Assembly (NCBI GenBank): GCA_022495005.1
Contig: JAGYXB010001002.1
Location: 248,001-312,000, forward strand
Direction: 5' to 3'
Origin: Rhyacophila brunnea
Lineage: Eukaryota; Arthropoda; Insecta; Trichoptera; Rhyacophilidae
Length of the DNA stretch: 64,000 nucleotides
Shown: one piece after another, positions 46,862-58,911 of the stretch
How the letters are laid out: the number at the start of each line of letters is the position of its first letter
Position numbering within the stretch: position 1 is the stretch's first letter
Made by a program: the position numbers and the translations under genes
Notes under the pieces: model-generated
Seen by the model: only the letters and a program-made list of their open reading frames with translations
Databases searched by the model: none
Told to the model about the DNA's origin: nothing

Positions 46862-47094
46862 AGACAATATTGCTTCTTCGGTTGGTGTTTACGTTTAGCA
46901 GAAGTGCGCGATATTTTGTAAATAATCGAGTTGAGAGCAACTTGTCGGGATTTATTCAATCTCACGCACGTATGAACACTTCAACTCTCGGGGAGAACTT
47001 CTTGCCAGCACGCACAGATGACAGAGACCGTGGAAAGGGGTCCTCCCTCTCAAGTGAGAAGCTGAAGACGAGAGTCAAATGCATAAAGTCATAG
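46862..47094 (+). CDS. Doubtful coding segment in a GC-richer patch
   Basis: An internal ATG at about 46972 starts MNTSTLGENFLPARTDDRDR, then GKGSSLSSEKLKTRVKCIKS and a stop at 47092-47094. The 40-codon stretch is hydrophilic and protein-like and lies in about 200 bp of higher GC. No domain is recognised and no splice partners were found. A decayed element is equally possible. The 98-codon minus-strand frame over the same bases is probably a shadow. Confidence 0.27.
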
Positions 47095-47285
47095 TCAAGG
47101 GTGATAAAAACCATAAAAGCGGTAATAGTAACTCTGACTACATACCTATAGAATCGAAATATCAAATAAAATAGGGAGAATTCTTCTGTGTGATTAATGT
47201 GACAATACTTATATCTTATATTCTTGTATCTTATAGGACAAAAAATAAATTTAAGCATGTTTTCAAAATACTATCCTCATGTTGG

Positions 47286-47320
47286 GACCAAAACATCAAA
47301 TTGTAAAAGATGTTTTGGTC
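47286..47320. repeat. Perfect 12 bp hairpin
   Basis: GACCAAAACATC and its inverse GATGTTTTGGTC are separated by an 11-base loop. The stem is too short for a typical miRNA precursor and no T-run terminator follows. Function unknown. Confidence 0.6.
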
Positions 47321-48589
47321 GCATGTATACACAATAAATTACTAATTGGATTAACAATAGCTACAGTTGAATAACCTAAACCATCGATGTTGAACCTATT
47401 TATGCTTGCGTGGTAAAAAATTAAACAAATATTTGTATTATTGGGTGGCCACGGGTATTATTAAAGTAGGCCATAACCATATTTATAAGTACCTTAATAT
47501 AATAATATTTTATTGTAAATTTTCATAAATGTTTAATTGTTTATATTTTCATCATTCGTATCATGTATCCTTCTTTTATAATGTATTTACCATTACAAAA
47601 TGGTTCTCCGTGACCTAAAATAACATTGAACGTAACATGACTGGCTACAGTATTATTTGAATGACATTTTATCATATGTCATTAAATATGTAGATTATTA
47701 ATTTCGTTATTTCAATTTGCATGCAATGTATTTCTTATATATCTATATTTTCATTCGCTAATATATAATATAGTTCTTACAAATGTTTTATTATTATAAA
47801 ATTGGTTTCCTTTGTTAATCTTTCGCATACTACAAACAGGACGCGTACCATAGGTTTGCCATTGCTAATTTAGACCAAAGATTAACCCTTTGTTAAAACA
47901 TTTTAGTTATTATTGAGAGCTTTTCTTTCACACAGGTCATCGCTATCGACTTTATATAAAGTATTATTAGGCTATGATATTAGTCTTTTTATTGTCTATG
48001 CATCCAATCTATCTTATCAAGTGCGCACAACTTGGGTTACCTAATTTGGACCGCCTGACTACTTACAAAATTTTACATAATGCATTTAAGTATATTAGTA
48101 TCGTCCGAAACATAAATATAGAATTTTAATAAAGATTAATAGGTATAATATGATATACTTCATTGTAATATCCAATCTTTTCTCATCTTGGTTCGTAATC
48201 ACATACAAAAATATTAAAAGCATTAAAGGAAAATTATTTTTAATTTATTCATTTTAAAATTGATAATAAACTCATATTTCATTTCAGAAGATAATTTTGA
48301 TGATTATACCAAATTTTCAAATTATTTTTTAAATAACACGTACTTTCAACATCGAATTTAATGGTAAGTTAACATTACATTGTGTTTGGTCCATTTATGT
48401 TTCCATTCCACTCCTTATCCCCTCACCCACCTCCTAATCCCCAGTGTTATTGTTACCAGACAATGTATAAGCAATTATGCGTTATGAGAGACCGTGTTGA
48501 AAAGAGACATTGAGTTGCATCTCGACAGCGGGCGTGTGCGAGCTTCTAATAGCTTTCCGTCGCTTAAGTGATTGACTCAATAGATACAA
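47321..48589. other. AT-rich stretch without supported features
   Basis: Nothing identifiable. Confidence 0.5.
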
Positions 48590-48860
48590 ACTCATTCATA
48601 TTATATCATCATCATTCATACACCCTCACATATCATCCATAAACTGTGTCACAAAGTGCGAGAGTGTACGAACCGGGTGACCTAAAACAACAATACCACC
48701 CGAGTGACAGTTGAAACCAGACCACGCAGCCATCAAACATCATCACAAAACTCTGTCTGCTGGCATTATGTTCCATCGTCCCTAGATCCAACTTCCTCAT
48801 CATCCCTTAAAATAATTACAGTCCACTTAAAAAGCTCAACTCTATAGTAATTATCTTTCC
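48590..48860 (+). repeat. Dispersed repeat G, copy 1
   Basis: Shares ordered blocks with 54360-54560: ACCGGGTGACCTAAAACAAC/ACCGGATGACCCAACATACA, then AATACC, and AATTACAGTCCACTTAAAAA at the right end. CATCATCATTC triplets lie at its left. Divergence is substantial; non-coding, class unknown. Confidence 0.5.
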
Positions 48861-50701
48861 ATTGTGCATTTGGTGTCTCAGAATGAAAATCATTTTTACA
48901 ATTATTTATAACCCTTACAGAGGAGATATCATTTCAAAAAAGAAACATAAGAATGTCACTGATCACTTAACACTAATTAGATGGTATTTGAGTAATTATA
49001 ATCTAGTGTTTAGGACGTGATTACACAACGACTGTGATAATTCAATTATAAATTAAATTAATAGTTTCAAATAGCATTTATTTATTTCCGACGAAGAAAA
49101 ATTATTTTGATCAGTAATAAATAAAAATGTATTATTATATTATCCATAATAATAATATTTCATATACGTACTATGTAAACAGACGCCATCTTAATACTAA
49201 TCGTCATTGCCATGTCAATAGAAAATATACGAATAAATACACTGGTAAAACTATTCATTTTTATTGTGCAATTTTTATTACAATTATGTCAATTAAAAAA
49301 TATTTTATTATAATATATTGGACAATCGGAATTAATAAAAAAAATGGCAGCAATATGACGACGCCATGTTAATAATTAAGATTTTTGCAGCAGGCATTCT
49401 GTTTTGATAATATGTGCATGGCTTTTGACGTTATTTCAATTTCATACAATATTGTACTAAGAAAAGGAGAAATTATAAATTTGCTCAAAAAGATTTACAA
49501 CTAGCGCAATTTCTGAAATTGTAATAATATATAACATATTGTACGTTGTACACCACAGGCGACTTGTTATACACAATACCGCCATGCGTACGCACTTTTA
49601 AAGCATGTATTGTTCAATTAATAATTACAATTGAATGGGTGTATAAAAGAAGAACAAAACTGGGAGATTTTCGCGTCTCCCGTTAAGACTACCTCAAAGC
49701 ACAAGAGAGCTTTTCCCATAAATTGCCATTATATAACGTATGGAATATTATATTTCTCAATATCGTACGCAGAATAATGTTATGTCCTAACTGAACACCG
49801 TTGTATGGTGCGGTGTATTCAATAATTAAAATTAATAAATGATTAAGTAACAATTAGAATATATCGCACCATTAATAATATGTTGATGTGTCAATTATCT
49901 CAATAATAAAAACGATAGCATTATTTATGCCTCTAGATTTTAGAAAAATGAGAGCTGGGGAGCAGCATTGATGAAAAAATCCTAGACTGAACACATCCCA
50001 TTTTTTCTATTACGCAAGGGAAGCATGAGACATTTCCCACGACAAAATATTTTTAAAATTAACTAGGACAAAACTCAGACTTGTGTGTTAGATTGCAAAG
50101 TTATTATATAATAATTGAATGCTGTATTTAGAAAACGTTACATGTCAAATTTTAAAAAGGAGTGGCGTATGTTGCAAAAATCTTCATATTACCTGAATAC
50201 ACAAACGTGCGTAATTTTTGGTGTAGTTTTTTGAAGACAACAGTTAATACTTACTATAAAATAATATATTTTACATAAAAACTTTTGATTATTTATTTTT
50301 ATATAGGATTGTTTTCAATATTTAGACTAAAACATAATAGTGACTTGTAACGTTTTTGAAATACAGCATTCTATTCATATTGTGGTTCTACGAGAGATTT
50401 AAATCTACCTGTTTTTTCTCTGGATTACGTTATCATTGGGCTGTGGCTACCACGAACTAGCTTTCCGACTACTAGCATTACGTAGGGGGTCAAAGCAATA
50501 TCTCACCCTAACCATTGAATCACCCTATTGACCACCTATGGTCAATAACAGACGCAATATTAAATGATAATAAATGGCAATTCATATATTTTTTATGTAA
50601 GCAAAATAAAACTTTACTCCGGGATTTACTAAAAACTCTGTTCAATCTCTTCATAAACCACAATGAATATTGTATAAGCAGTTAAAGATGCTTCAAACTT
50701 C
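48861..50701. other. AT-rich stretch without supported genes
   Basis: About 1.8 kb. An 81-codon frame at 49127-49372 is Tyr/Asn/Ile-rich and looks random. A small hairpin GGGAGA/TCTCCC is near 49661-49680. Confidence 0.5.
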
Positions 50702-50709
50702 TGCTAGAT

Positions 50710-50962
50710 CAGTGGTTTTTAACCTTGTTGGAGGTAGGTACTGACCCCCACCAGTTTCATATGCGCATTCACCGAACCCTTCTTAATTGGAAAAATAAAA
50801 TATGATTTTTTCAAATTAAAAACATAGGTATATATTTTACTGGTGCACAAAATGAACCGTGCATCAACATCACTGTGTTCAAATGTGTGTGTCTTGACCT
50901 CCGTCGAACCCCTGAGACTGACTCACCGAACCCCTGGGGTTCGATCGAACCCAGGTTAAGTG
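50710..50962. mobile_element. 253 bp hAT MITE, TSD TGCTAGAT
   Basis: Exact 8 bp repeats TGCTAGAT at 50702-50709 and 50963-50970, matching the nnnTAnnn consensus of Buster-type hATs. The left end is CAGTGGTTTTTAACCTTGTT; the right end, inverted, is CACTTAACCTGGGTTCG, so several bases between CA and TTAACC have been lost. CACCGAACCC and GAACCCCTGGGGTTCG motifs are typical subterminal sequence. No transposase. Confidence 0.87.
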
Positions 50963-51102
50963 TGCTAGATACTGAAAACATTAGGATGCGGTACTTCGTG
51001 ATAATAAGTACAGTACTTTGCAGTACACACATTGTGGGGGTCGAATTCAACTAGGACACAGCGCCATACAATACTTTACTTGTAGAGACAAAAATTAATT
51101 AA

Positions 51103-51235
51103 GTCTCGTTGGTGGCACGCATTGACGTTTCCATGGCATTTCGCAGAGCGTGGGACAGATTTATATCCTCGCAGGTGATATTAAATTCTACAACCTTTAA
51201 ATCGATAATAACAGCTAACTGCTATGTACCAATAC
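51103..51235 (+). pseudogene. Possible reverse-transcriptase motif A relic
   Basis: Plus-strand frame SLVARIDVSMAFRRAWDRFI follows the pattern V--DVS-AFDRVWH---I of the catalytic Asp region (motif A) of non-LTR reverse transcriptases, with the Asp and Ala-Phe kept and the second Asp lost. A CAG|GTGATA donor-like site follows. The context is too short for certainty; a host exon is the alternative. Confidence 0.3.
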
Positions 51236-52435
51236 TTAGATACTACACATATATACAGAAAGGATTGTTCTTGTCTTGTTCACAATTTGATTGTCTTTGA
51301 ATGGTTCAAAACGATTTTACTTACATACATAATATTATATAAGAATAGACTATTTAGATACAGAGTAGATAATTATAACATAAGATTATTATTATATTCA
51401 ACAATAATATAAATATATTAATGTTCTCTAAAATTAAAATTGAATTGCAAACTTCAATAGAAAGTTGTATCAAATTTAATATATTTTACAATGTTAAATG
51501 AATATTTATTTCAATATTGTGAAAATGTTAGAAACTCAGATATCTTATGAAACAAAATAATGTGTCTTTACTCTCAATTTTTTATTAATGATATTCTATA
51601 CACTATTGTATATTCATTATTAATAATTATGAATCATTAAATGTTAAATCACAATATTATAAAAAAGATAGAGCATCATAATGAGATAAATATCCTTCTA
51701 CAAACGTTTACCGATTGTTTAGACTTAGATATTAATAAACCTAACCTACATTTGTAATTGTCATTCTTGACACTACCCTTTAGAGTTTAGCCCTTAATAA
51801 TGGAGTTGTGTTTTTTTATAATTTAAAATAAAACTTTCTACAGCAAGGGTAGATATAGACTTTTTTTCTAATATAGAATTTTCAAAAAAGATACATATTT
51901 ATATTAGACCCTGTTTCTTTTTTACAAATTTGTTAATTACTAAAATGATTTTAAATAATAGAGACTTGTATTAGAGAGTTTTTTTTTATAATTTCACTAC
52001 CTATTCATTAAAAGCTGCTGTTCAGTAATCAGCAACGCGACGCCCGCGGAGGATTCCATAAATGGGCCCTAGTTTTGTCCTTGCTTGATAATACCTAACG
52101 TTTCGATTATTATAAATTGTCTGAAATCAACATTCATAGCCAACAGCTAAGTGAAAAGTAAATATCAAATATTAAAACAATACCGATACACATCATTTAA
52201 ATTAAATACTTTTAAATATGAAAAATAAATGGAATGATATTTTCTTGGTGGTTGAAGTTCAACACTTTACCCCAAAGAAAGGATTTTTATAGTAATACAA
52301 TACAAAGCAAATTCCATGTTTCTCAGGAATTATTTAATCAGTTTTTAGTGTCTTACATATGAAATGAAAAAAAATATAATTATATTTCAAAATTCAAAAC
52401 GGATAGCACTAAGTACACAACTCGATTGCTGATAT
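51236..52435. other. AT-rich stretch without supported features
   Basis: Only short chance frames. A GC-rich patch at 52035-52075 is unexplained. Confidence 0.5.
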
Positions 52436-52447
52436 GATTTTTACTAT

Positions 52448-52811
52448 CATCATCATCATCAGCTTGAATCTATCCACTGCTGGATGAAGACCTCTTCAAG
52501 CTGCTTCCACTTCTCTTCGTCCTGTGCATTACGTTGCCACGTACTTCCGCAGAACTTCATTTCATCGATCCAGTGGCCTCTAGGTCTAACTTGCGGACGT
52601 TTTGTACTTCTTGGATACCACTGGATGACTAGATTTATCCAACGATTGTCTTTTCTTTCAGCTATGTGTCCAGCCCATCTCCATTTAAGGCTTTTAATAA
52701 ACTCTATTATATCGCGAACCCTTGTCTGCTTCCTTATCCACTCATTCCTCTTTTTGTCCTTTCGCGTTATGCCCAGCATGCACCTCTCCATACCACGTTG
52801 TGCTACTCTAA
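52448..52811 (-). mobile_element. Young 5'-truncated non-LTR retrotransposon (family B), intact frame
   Basis: Exact 12 bp direct repeats GATTTTTACTAT at 52436-52447 and 52812-52823 bound a 364 bp insert. On the minus strand it is one uninterrupted frame: RVAQRGMERCMLGITRKDKK, RNEWIRKQTRVRDIIEFIKS, LKWRWAGHIAERKDNRWINL ... TWQRNAQDEEKWKQLEEVFI, QQWIDSS and stop, then a (GAT)n tail. This is the C terminus of a lepidopteran-type endonuclease/reverse-transcriptase protein, beyond the catalytic domain. Upstream codons up to an ATG at 52842 (MSILLIYSKN) are host sequence including the duplication. Exact duplication and lack of stops point to recent insertion. Confidence 0.9.
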
Positions 52812-52823
52812 GATTTTTACTAT

Positions 52824-54359
52824 AAATTAGTAAAATACTCACTGTAGGTTTTCTTTTTCTGACAAAATACTATTTATTTAACCATTGTGTTTTAATTTAA
52901 TAAGTGTAATAAGCATTTGCTTAACAAAAAGTATGCAAACGAGGCCACCGCCCCAAGCGCAAGTGAAGGTGAAAGATTTTTTTCAATGCTTTTTGAACTT
53001 ATGATGATGAGAATAAGTAATATTTTGTCATAAAAAATCACCAGCGGCGCAAATTACTTGAAACGTTAATTAAATAAATATTACGTTTTCGACTATTGTT
53101 TAGCAGTTTGTCTGGTTACTTATTATATTATTCAATGTTGAAAATTCACTGTTTCTTTTTCGTTAGCGGTTTATGAAGATTTCTATGATTTTCCGAAAAA
53201 TCTGGGATCTTCAATTTTTTCAGTTGTAGTGGGCCATATAATTTAAAAATACGATTATTAATCCGTGATAATTCAGTCTGTCAATGATAACTAAACACAG
53301 TTAACCTTAATATTTATAGGTACGAGAAAGTGTGCATACAAGTTGCGCATTACGTATCGGCCCCATTTTTACCTACTGCCCCAGACGCTAAAACAGTTTG
53401 TTACGCCCCTGGCAAATAGAGTTATTATTATTGATTAGATAGGTAAACAATTATTTATTGTAAAAAATATGTTAATATAACCTCCATGTTGTCAAAGTCC
53501 ATAATATGCTCTGTTTAAAAGCGAATATTCAAAATATAATTTAAAAAATCCAGTTAAATTGGCAAAAAATTAATTTAAAATAACACCAATTAACTTTTCT
53601 TTTAGGCATTTACAGAACTGTTATTATATTGCGCCATTGATAATAAAAAGCTGTGTATCACTGCTCTACTCTAATTTTGAATGGACTGAAAACTCATACT
53701 CGTAAATTCAGGTAATTTTCAATCAATAATCCGCTTCGATAACCATGTTGTGAATGACTCAGCTATAATAATTTTACTGTTGGTGATTCGATGAACCGGA
53801 ACATATTACCGACTTAATTCGTCATTAGTTATGAATATTTATATTCACCGTCATCATCACCATTTGTGACGCTACAGCCCAGGGTGAGCCCTGACTTACT
53901 GAGTTACCGTAGTCGTTACACTTTAAATAACTTAATTGTTAATTAAATTTGTATATGGTTAACTTATCCAATACGATATTCAGTATTTAGAATAAATCCA
54001 TTTTTTTTATTAATATTACAATACAATTAACATTCCATGCATCGGCCTTTGAATTAAAAAGTAATAAAGTTATTGAAAATTAAAAAAAATATTAATTATG
54101 ACCTGGTTGGGCCAATAATTGTCACTCTCATCTCTATATTTTCTTCCTACCTCAAATCTTTAGTTATTGTCGCAAGTTTAGGCGCATCTTAGTTACGGGT
54201 CATCAATCGACAGTGATTGAAAAACATGTAGTTATTTGTAGACCGCAATCGGGTCAAATTGATATAGTATGACCGTCGTCGAAGCGATAATTCTGAATAC
54301 CTGGCAAGCCGTAATACCAGTTCTTATCATTGATCAACTGTACGCTTATAAACACCTAT
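52824..54359. other. Stretch with a possible retroelement tail
   Basis: At 53850-53920 the minus strand reads AGGGCTCACCCTGGGCTGTA followed by GTGATGATGACGG, like the 3' end of a truncated endonuclease/RT element with a triplet tail. CAGGGGCGTAAC (inverse, near 53410) resembles a hAT end without a partner. Otherwise nothing is seen. Confidence 0.35.
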
Positions 54360-54560
54360 AACCTAAACCATTTCTGACCGTCAAGTGCCACGCACCGGAT
54401 GACCCAACATACAATACCGAGCATCAGCAGCGTAAAAGGTCAGTTCCTGGCAGCCTACTCATAACCTCCCCCCCTAGTATCTACATCCACCGTCACAATC
54501 ATTCCATCAAAAGCAATTACAGTTCACTATAAAAAGTGCAACCATGACCGTTATATTGTT
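54360..54560 (+). repeat. Dispersed repeat G, copy 2
   Basis: Blocks CACCGGATGACCCAACATAC, AATACCGAG and GCAATTACAGTTCACTATAA match 48590-48860 in order and orientation. Class unknown. Confidence 0.5.
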
Positions 54561-55143
54561 ATATAGACAAATGTAACTATTATATTGATTATTAATATTA
54601 CATATAGATATACAATATTCTTCTCACGTCACTATTGATTACCCTTTTCACCAAAGCACGAGGCAAAAATAATTATTGACTGATAGATAACATATCACTC
54701 AAGACAAATACTCACTTTTTCATTCCTACATATTTATGTAACAAATAAATAATAATATTACCTTTTGTCTTTGTCGTTTTCCTTCGGCTGTGTAATAAAA
54801 GAGAATTTTCCTCCAGATAATATCATTTGGCAGATATGAAAAAATACCCAACGAGATTCATTTCACATCTCGGGAACATTAATAAAATTATTCGCATCTC
54901 GTGTAAATCGATATTCACGCCTCGTTTCTCTCAGACGAAAGATGATTTTCTTTTTCGGCATTCTCAAACATATCCATCCAAAATTAATAGATAATAAAAT
55001 TATCGGGGATCGTGGTTATTTTTCAGCATCGTGAAGATCGTATTCTTCACATTTCAAAAATAATCAAAATTACTTCTCGGAGAGTTAATATAATATATAT
55101 TTTATTTCTGCGACCACTGAGTAGTTGAGTATAGATAATAATA
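54561..55143. other. AT-rich stretch without supported features
   Basis: Nothing identifiable. Confidence 0.5.
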
Positions 55144-55500
55144 TGAGAGACATAGTGTCTTTTGTGATTCGTTTACGTGAGACAATAGTATACCTGCACA
55201 AAAGGTTATGATGCCAGCCCCCAAAGTGGCCACTGCTCACTCTTTTAACTTAGTAATTCAAGGTCCACACATGCACGTCTTGGTTTTATATGGATTATGT
55301 CAGTGACGCAGTTTATTTTGTGATTTGTTTACCTGAAGCGATTATATACACAACAAGTCATCATGCCAGCCCTGAAAGTGATCCGAAATCTTATTTCCTC
55401 ACTCTTCTAATTTGGCATTTGAAAGGGACGGAGTGCGCGCCTTACTTTCGTGCGCGTACTATTATGGCTTATTTTTCGTCGGGATCCCATGTCTGAAGAT
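55144..55500 (+). repeat. Two tandem units of repeat F (~165 bp each)
   Basis: Unit 1 (about 55146-55300) and unit 2 (about 55303-55490) share TTTTGTGATTYGTTTACSTG, TATAC-YACA-AAGTYATSAT, GCCAGCCCYSAAAGTG and CTCACTCTTYTAAYTT in the same order. The family also occurs at 35690-36260 and, inverted and more diverged, at 36560-36830. The frames at 55290-55615 are by-products of this repeat. Tandem arrangement suggests a satellite-like or unequal-crossover origin. Confidence 0.65.
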
Positions 55501-55691
55501 TTGGATGATTTGGCCGTCAGAAAGCAACCTTAGCCGTAGCTCGCTTTTACCCATCCTGGCATCGAGCGGCACTCAGAGCCTGTGTTATTGTAAAACCTGT
55601 GTTTATCCACCTTGAATTAATCCACCCATAAGGTTTTTTTTGTCTTCTTCTTAAATTTATAAAAATAAAGTACTTGATATAATATGGTATC

Positions 55692-55900
55692 CAGTGGCGT
55701 AGGTACGTAAGAACTTCTTCGTTTCAAAACATTTTAATTAAAATATAGGTTAATATAATCGTGATATTTTTAATAGAGAAGTGTTTATACATAATAATGT
55801 AGGTATTTAAATTTTTTAGTATAAATAACTGTAGGGTTATATAATATTTTGTATTAATTGAGAATGTCCCATTTAAGCGGATGAAACCAGACCTAATCAT
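55692..55900 (+). repeat. Lone hAT-like left end and repeat H remnant
   Basis: CAGTGGCGTAGGTACG at 55692 looks like a hAT terminus, but no inverted right end or matching duplication was found. At 55863-55892 AATGTCCCATTTAAGCGGAT then GAAACCAGACC is a third, most diverged, copy of repeat H. Confidence 0.35.
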
Positions 55901-56065
55901 TGTTAAATTGTGTGTAATAAATAATATATATTGCGTTCAGTTTTAACTAATAGATTTATCTACTTAGGGTGTGTCACTAAATAAGTGGGCAGTCGATGGT
56001 GTAATGCATGGCATTACAAGTACACGGCTGACAGTTTTAAAAAATATAAACGTACCTAATATTAA

Positions 56066-57060
56066 TAATAATTACAAGATAAAAAGAACTTTTTATATAC
56101 TTACCACGTTTTTAAATTTTCTGTTGAATCATATAAACTTCACAATTCTATGTATTAATAAATACTTTTTTTTATACTTGATCGAAATCTATTAAATAAA
56201 AATCAATATTTGTTCGTTTGTTTGTTCGTATTTTGTGCGCTGCCATACCGTTCATCCGATTGCAATAAAACTTTGTCAACTTATTGTTTGCACTTGTGCA
56301 AAGAGTATAGGCTATATCATTATATAAATGAATGCCTGTCTGTCTGTCCCACATGCGTTCCTATACTATTCATCCGATTGCGATGAAATTTTTGTCAGTT
56401 GTGCGCACACCTGCGAAGGTTTCTAAATTAGTATTATATAAAATAAAAAGTTTGTTGTTTGTTTGTTCCATCCAATTTTGATTTTTTTACTACATATTAA
56501 TAACATTAATAACGTTTGCATATTTTGGATTAGATTTTAATTTAGTTTTCTTTTGTTTGACCTCTACTCCTATTAGAATTATTTTCATATTGCCATATTG
56601 TATTACACAGATATTTTAATATTTAAAAAATAATTACCTCTTATTATTTTATAAATATCTAAGATAAATATAACCACGAAGCGACCCTGTGCGAAGCCGG
56701 GTACTTCAGCTAGTACTGAATAAATATAGAATACTGAAATCTCATTTTGACATTTTATATTGATTTCCATAGTAACACACGTATTATATTAATAATTTAC
56801 TTGCTAGGACCCCCTTGGCAACCAATGCTAGTGTTTTACTTTTTAAGATTTTTTTCCGAAATAATTTTTTATACAAAACAGAATTAACTGAAAATGAATT
56901 CAATTCTGCTTAAAGATGGCTAAAAGTATTAAAATAATGCATTTTCACCGTGTTCTGATATATTCTAAAAGTTTCAAATATCTATCTAGTCGGGAAGTTA
57001 GTTAAAAATCGATTGCAAGATTTGGACAAACAAGAATGCGAGCTAATAAGAACGTGGTAA
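56066..57060 (+). repeat. Dispersed repeat E, copy 2, interrupted by a Helitron
   Basis: The flanking parts 56066-56188 and 56714-57060 are collinear with 32346-32806. The right part keeps TATAGAATACTGAAATSTCA, GATTTCCATAGTAAC, CTGAAAATGAATTCAATTCT and CTAGTCGGGAAGTTAGTTAA. Confidence 0.78.
56189..56713 (+). mobile_element. Non-autonomous Helitron, 525 bp
   Basis: Begins TCTATTAAATAAAAATCAAT after host A (56188) and ends CTAG (56710-56713) before host T (56714), the A|T insertion typical of Helitrons. A hairpin CCTG-TGCGAAGC-CGGG lies about 9 bp before CTAG. Internal CCGTTCATCCGATTGCAATA and TTCATCCGATTGCGATGAAA are a diverged direct repeat common in lepidopteran Helitrons. There is no terminal inverted repeat and no duplication. 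The paralogue at about 32435-32440 lacks the insert. No Rep/helicase coding. Confidence 0.88.
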
Positions 57061-58498
57061 TATAAATAGACCCTTTTGGAGAAAATATTGTTAGGCATAT
57101 AAAACCTACCATAACATTGTATAATAAATATTGAGTACAACGTACGTCACAACGTAATTAAAATGGAGATTGGACAGTCTTACACGCATAACAAAAATAT
57201 ATTTTCATTTAAAAAATGCATACTGATAATATAACTATGTAGTGTATAAAAAAATATAGATGTTTCTATAAAACATTAAAAAAACACTGTTCAATGAAGA
57301 TCTTGCAAGTTCCACGTTTGATTTTAGATATTTGAGAAACTTAAGTTTTAGTGAAACTAGTACACATATAGCAATTTAGGCGTAGGTACAATCACTTGGA
57401 GACTCAAAATATTTTCTACACAAATAAAATTCGGGAATCAGAATTATAATATAATAAATATGCCCTGGGAAAAAATCTAATATAAACATATTATTTGTAG
57501 ACAGGTTTAATGATTGCTCTCTGGCGCAAAGAGAAATTACTCAAGGGATAAGAAGAAGACTTCAAAATAGTAATCAATGTGCGAAAAGTACGATATCCTA
57601 GCTATATTTGGGAAACACTAATACATGTCATAAAGCGAAGATCACTGGCGCTTCGGCATAAGAACGTAAGCGTCATTATTGCATGCCCCTTTTCAATAAA
57701 CACTTATGACAAGCGTTCATAGAATATTGACTGTCGAGTTAACGCAATATTAAATCACAAAAGCCTCATATTATATAGGAATGTACACATGCTTCAAACA
57801 AAATTGTGCTTTGATGAAATTACAATAATTTTAGACTATGAATTATTAATATTAATTTATAATATCGTAACTAATCTTCGTTTAATTTTTTACCATATCT
57901 GTTATCGTACATCGGCTATGATTTAACCAAGTCTGCCGATGGTCTGAAAGACGATGGAGTGCTGAGTTGTTTCCATTTTTGAGCCAGTATGTATTTTTTT
58001 GTCAAAACTACTACTCTTAACATTCATAATAATATACAAAAATTGATACCTAGGTCCCAGCCAAAATATGCTAACTTTATCGTTGTATATCATGTTCTTA
58101 GATTACTTCATTAGGTACGCTTTTTTGGTCCCGATATCAACTCGGCATCCATAACTTTATTTCTCCTGCTTATGTATGTTTATTCACTTTTACATCTGTC
58201 TATCTAACAAACATGAGTGTCAAATATTTATAACATATTACCATTCTATTTTGATTCCCATTATTAGATTATAGCCAAGTAGTAGATTGTTAATTGTCGA
58301 AATTAATGTAAAAACGTGTTTGTCATTCTTCTGTTAGGCATTATTAGTTTGTGGCGCCCAAAGTGGGGCCGAATATGCTAAATAAAGTCTTTCGGGATGT
58401 CAGCGATGGGCCATGTCGTGGTACCGATAGGAATGAACAAATTTAAAACCTTAAATATCTTTCTCCGGTAAAATACTCCCTAATACTAATATTAATAC
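57061..58498. other. AT-rich stretch without supported features
   Basis: About 1.4 kb; nothing identifiable. Confidence 0.5.
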
Positions 58499-58506
58499 CC
58501 ACTAGT

Positions 58507-58903
58507 CATGGCCCCTACATCCTGAAGCGGGCCCCCAGGCTAGGATCTTTGACGGGCCCCTTACATATCGCTAAAGATAAAGGCAATGTGACGCTCTATA
58601 GTAGCATGGTGTACGCGGTAAAATTAATGTGTATATTTAGTGTTTTTTTGTCTATTTGAATTTATCTATTTCAATTATGGAGTTGACCTGTATCGATACA
58701 CAATTAAAAATTGTATCGTACAACCACATAATTTTAAATAATACCTAATAATATTGAAGATGAATAGCGCCACATGCGACTTTTTTTACTATTCGAGAGA
58801 ATTTGTGATGTGTGTTTAAATCAATTATCTGGTCGATTCGCCACTTCCTGAGTCCGGGCCCATCAGGCTAGAGCCCTGTCAGCCTCCCTTTATGGGAGCC
58901 ATA
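58507..58903. mobile_element. 397 bp hAT-like MITE, TSD CCACTAGT
   Basis: Exact 8 bp repeats CCACTAGT at 58499-58506 and 58904-58911. Ends CATGGCCCC and, inverted, TATGGCTCCC, with subterminal CCCCAGGCTAGGA and its partner CATCAGGCTAGAG. GC-rich ends (GGGCCCC) and an AT-rich interior are typical of non-autonomous hATs. No transposase. Confidence 0.83.
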
Positions 58904-58911
58904 CCACTAGT

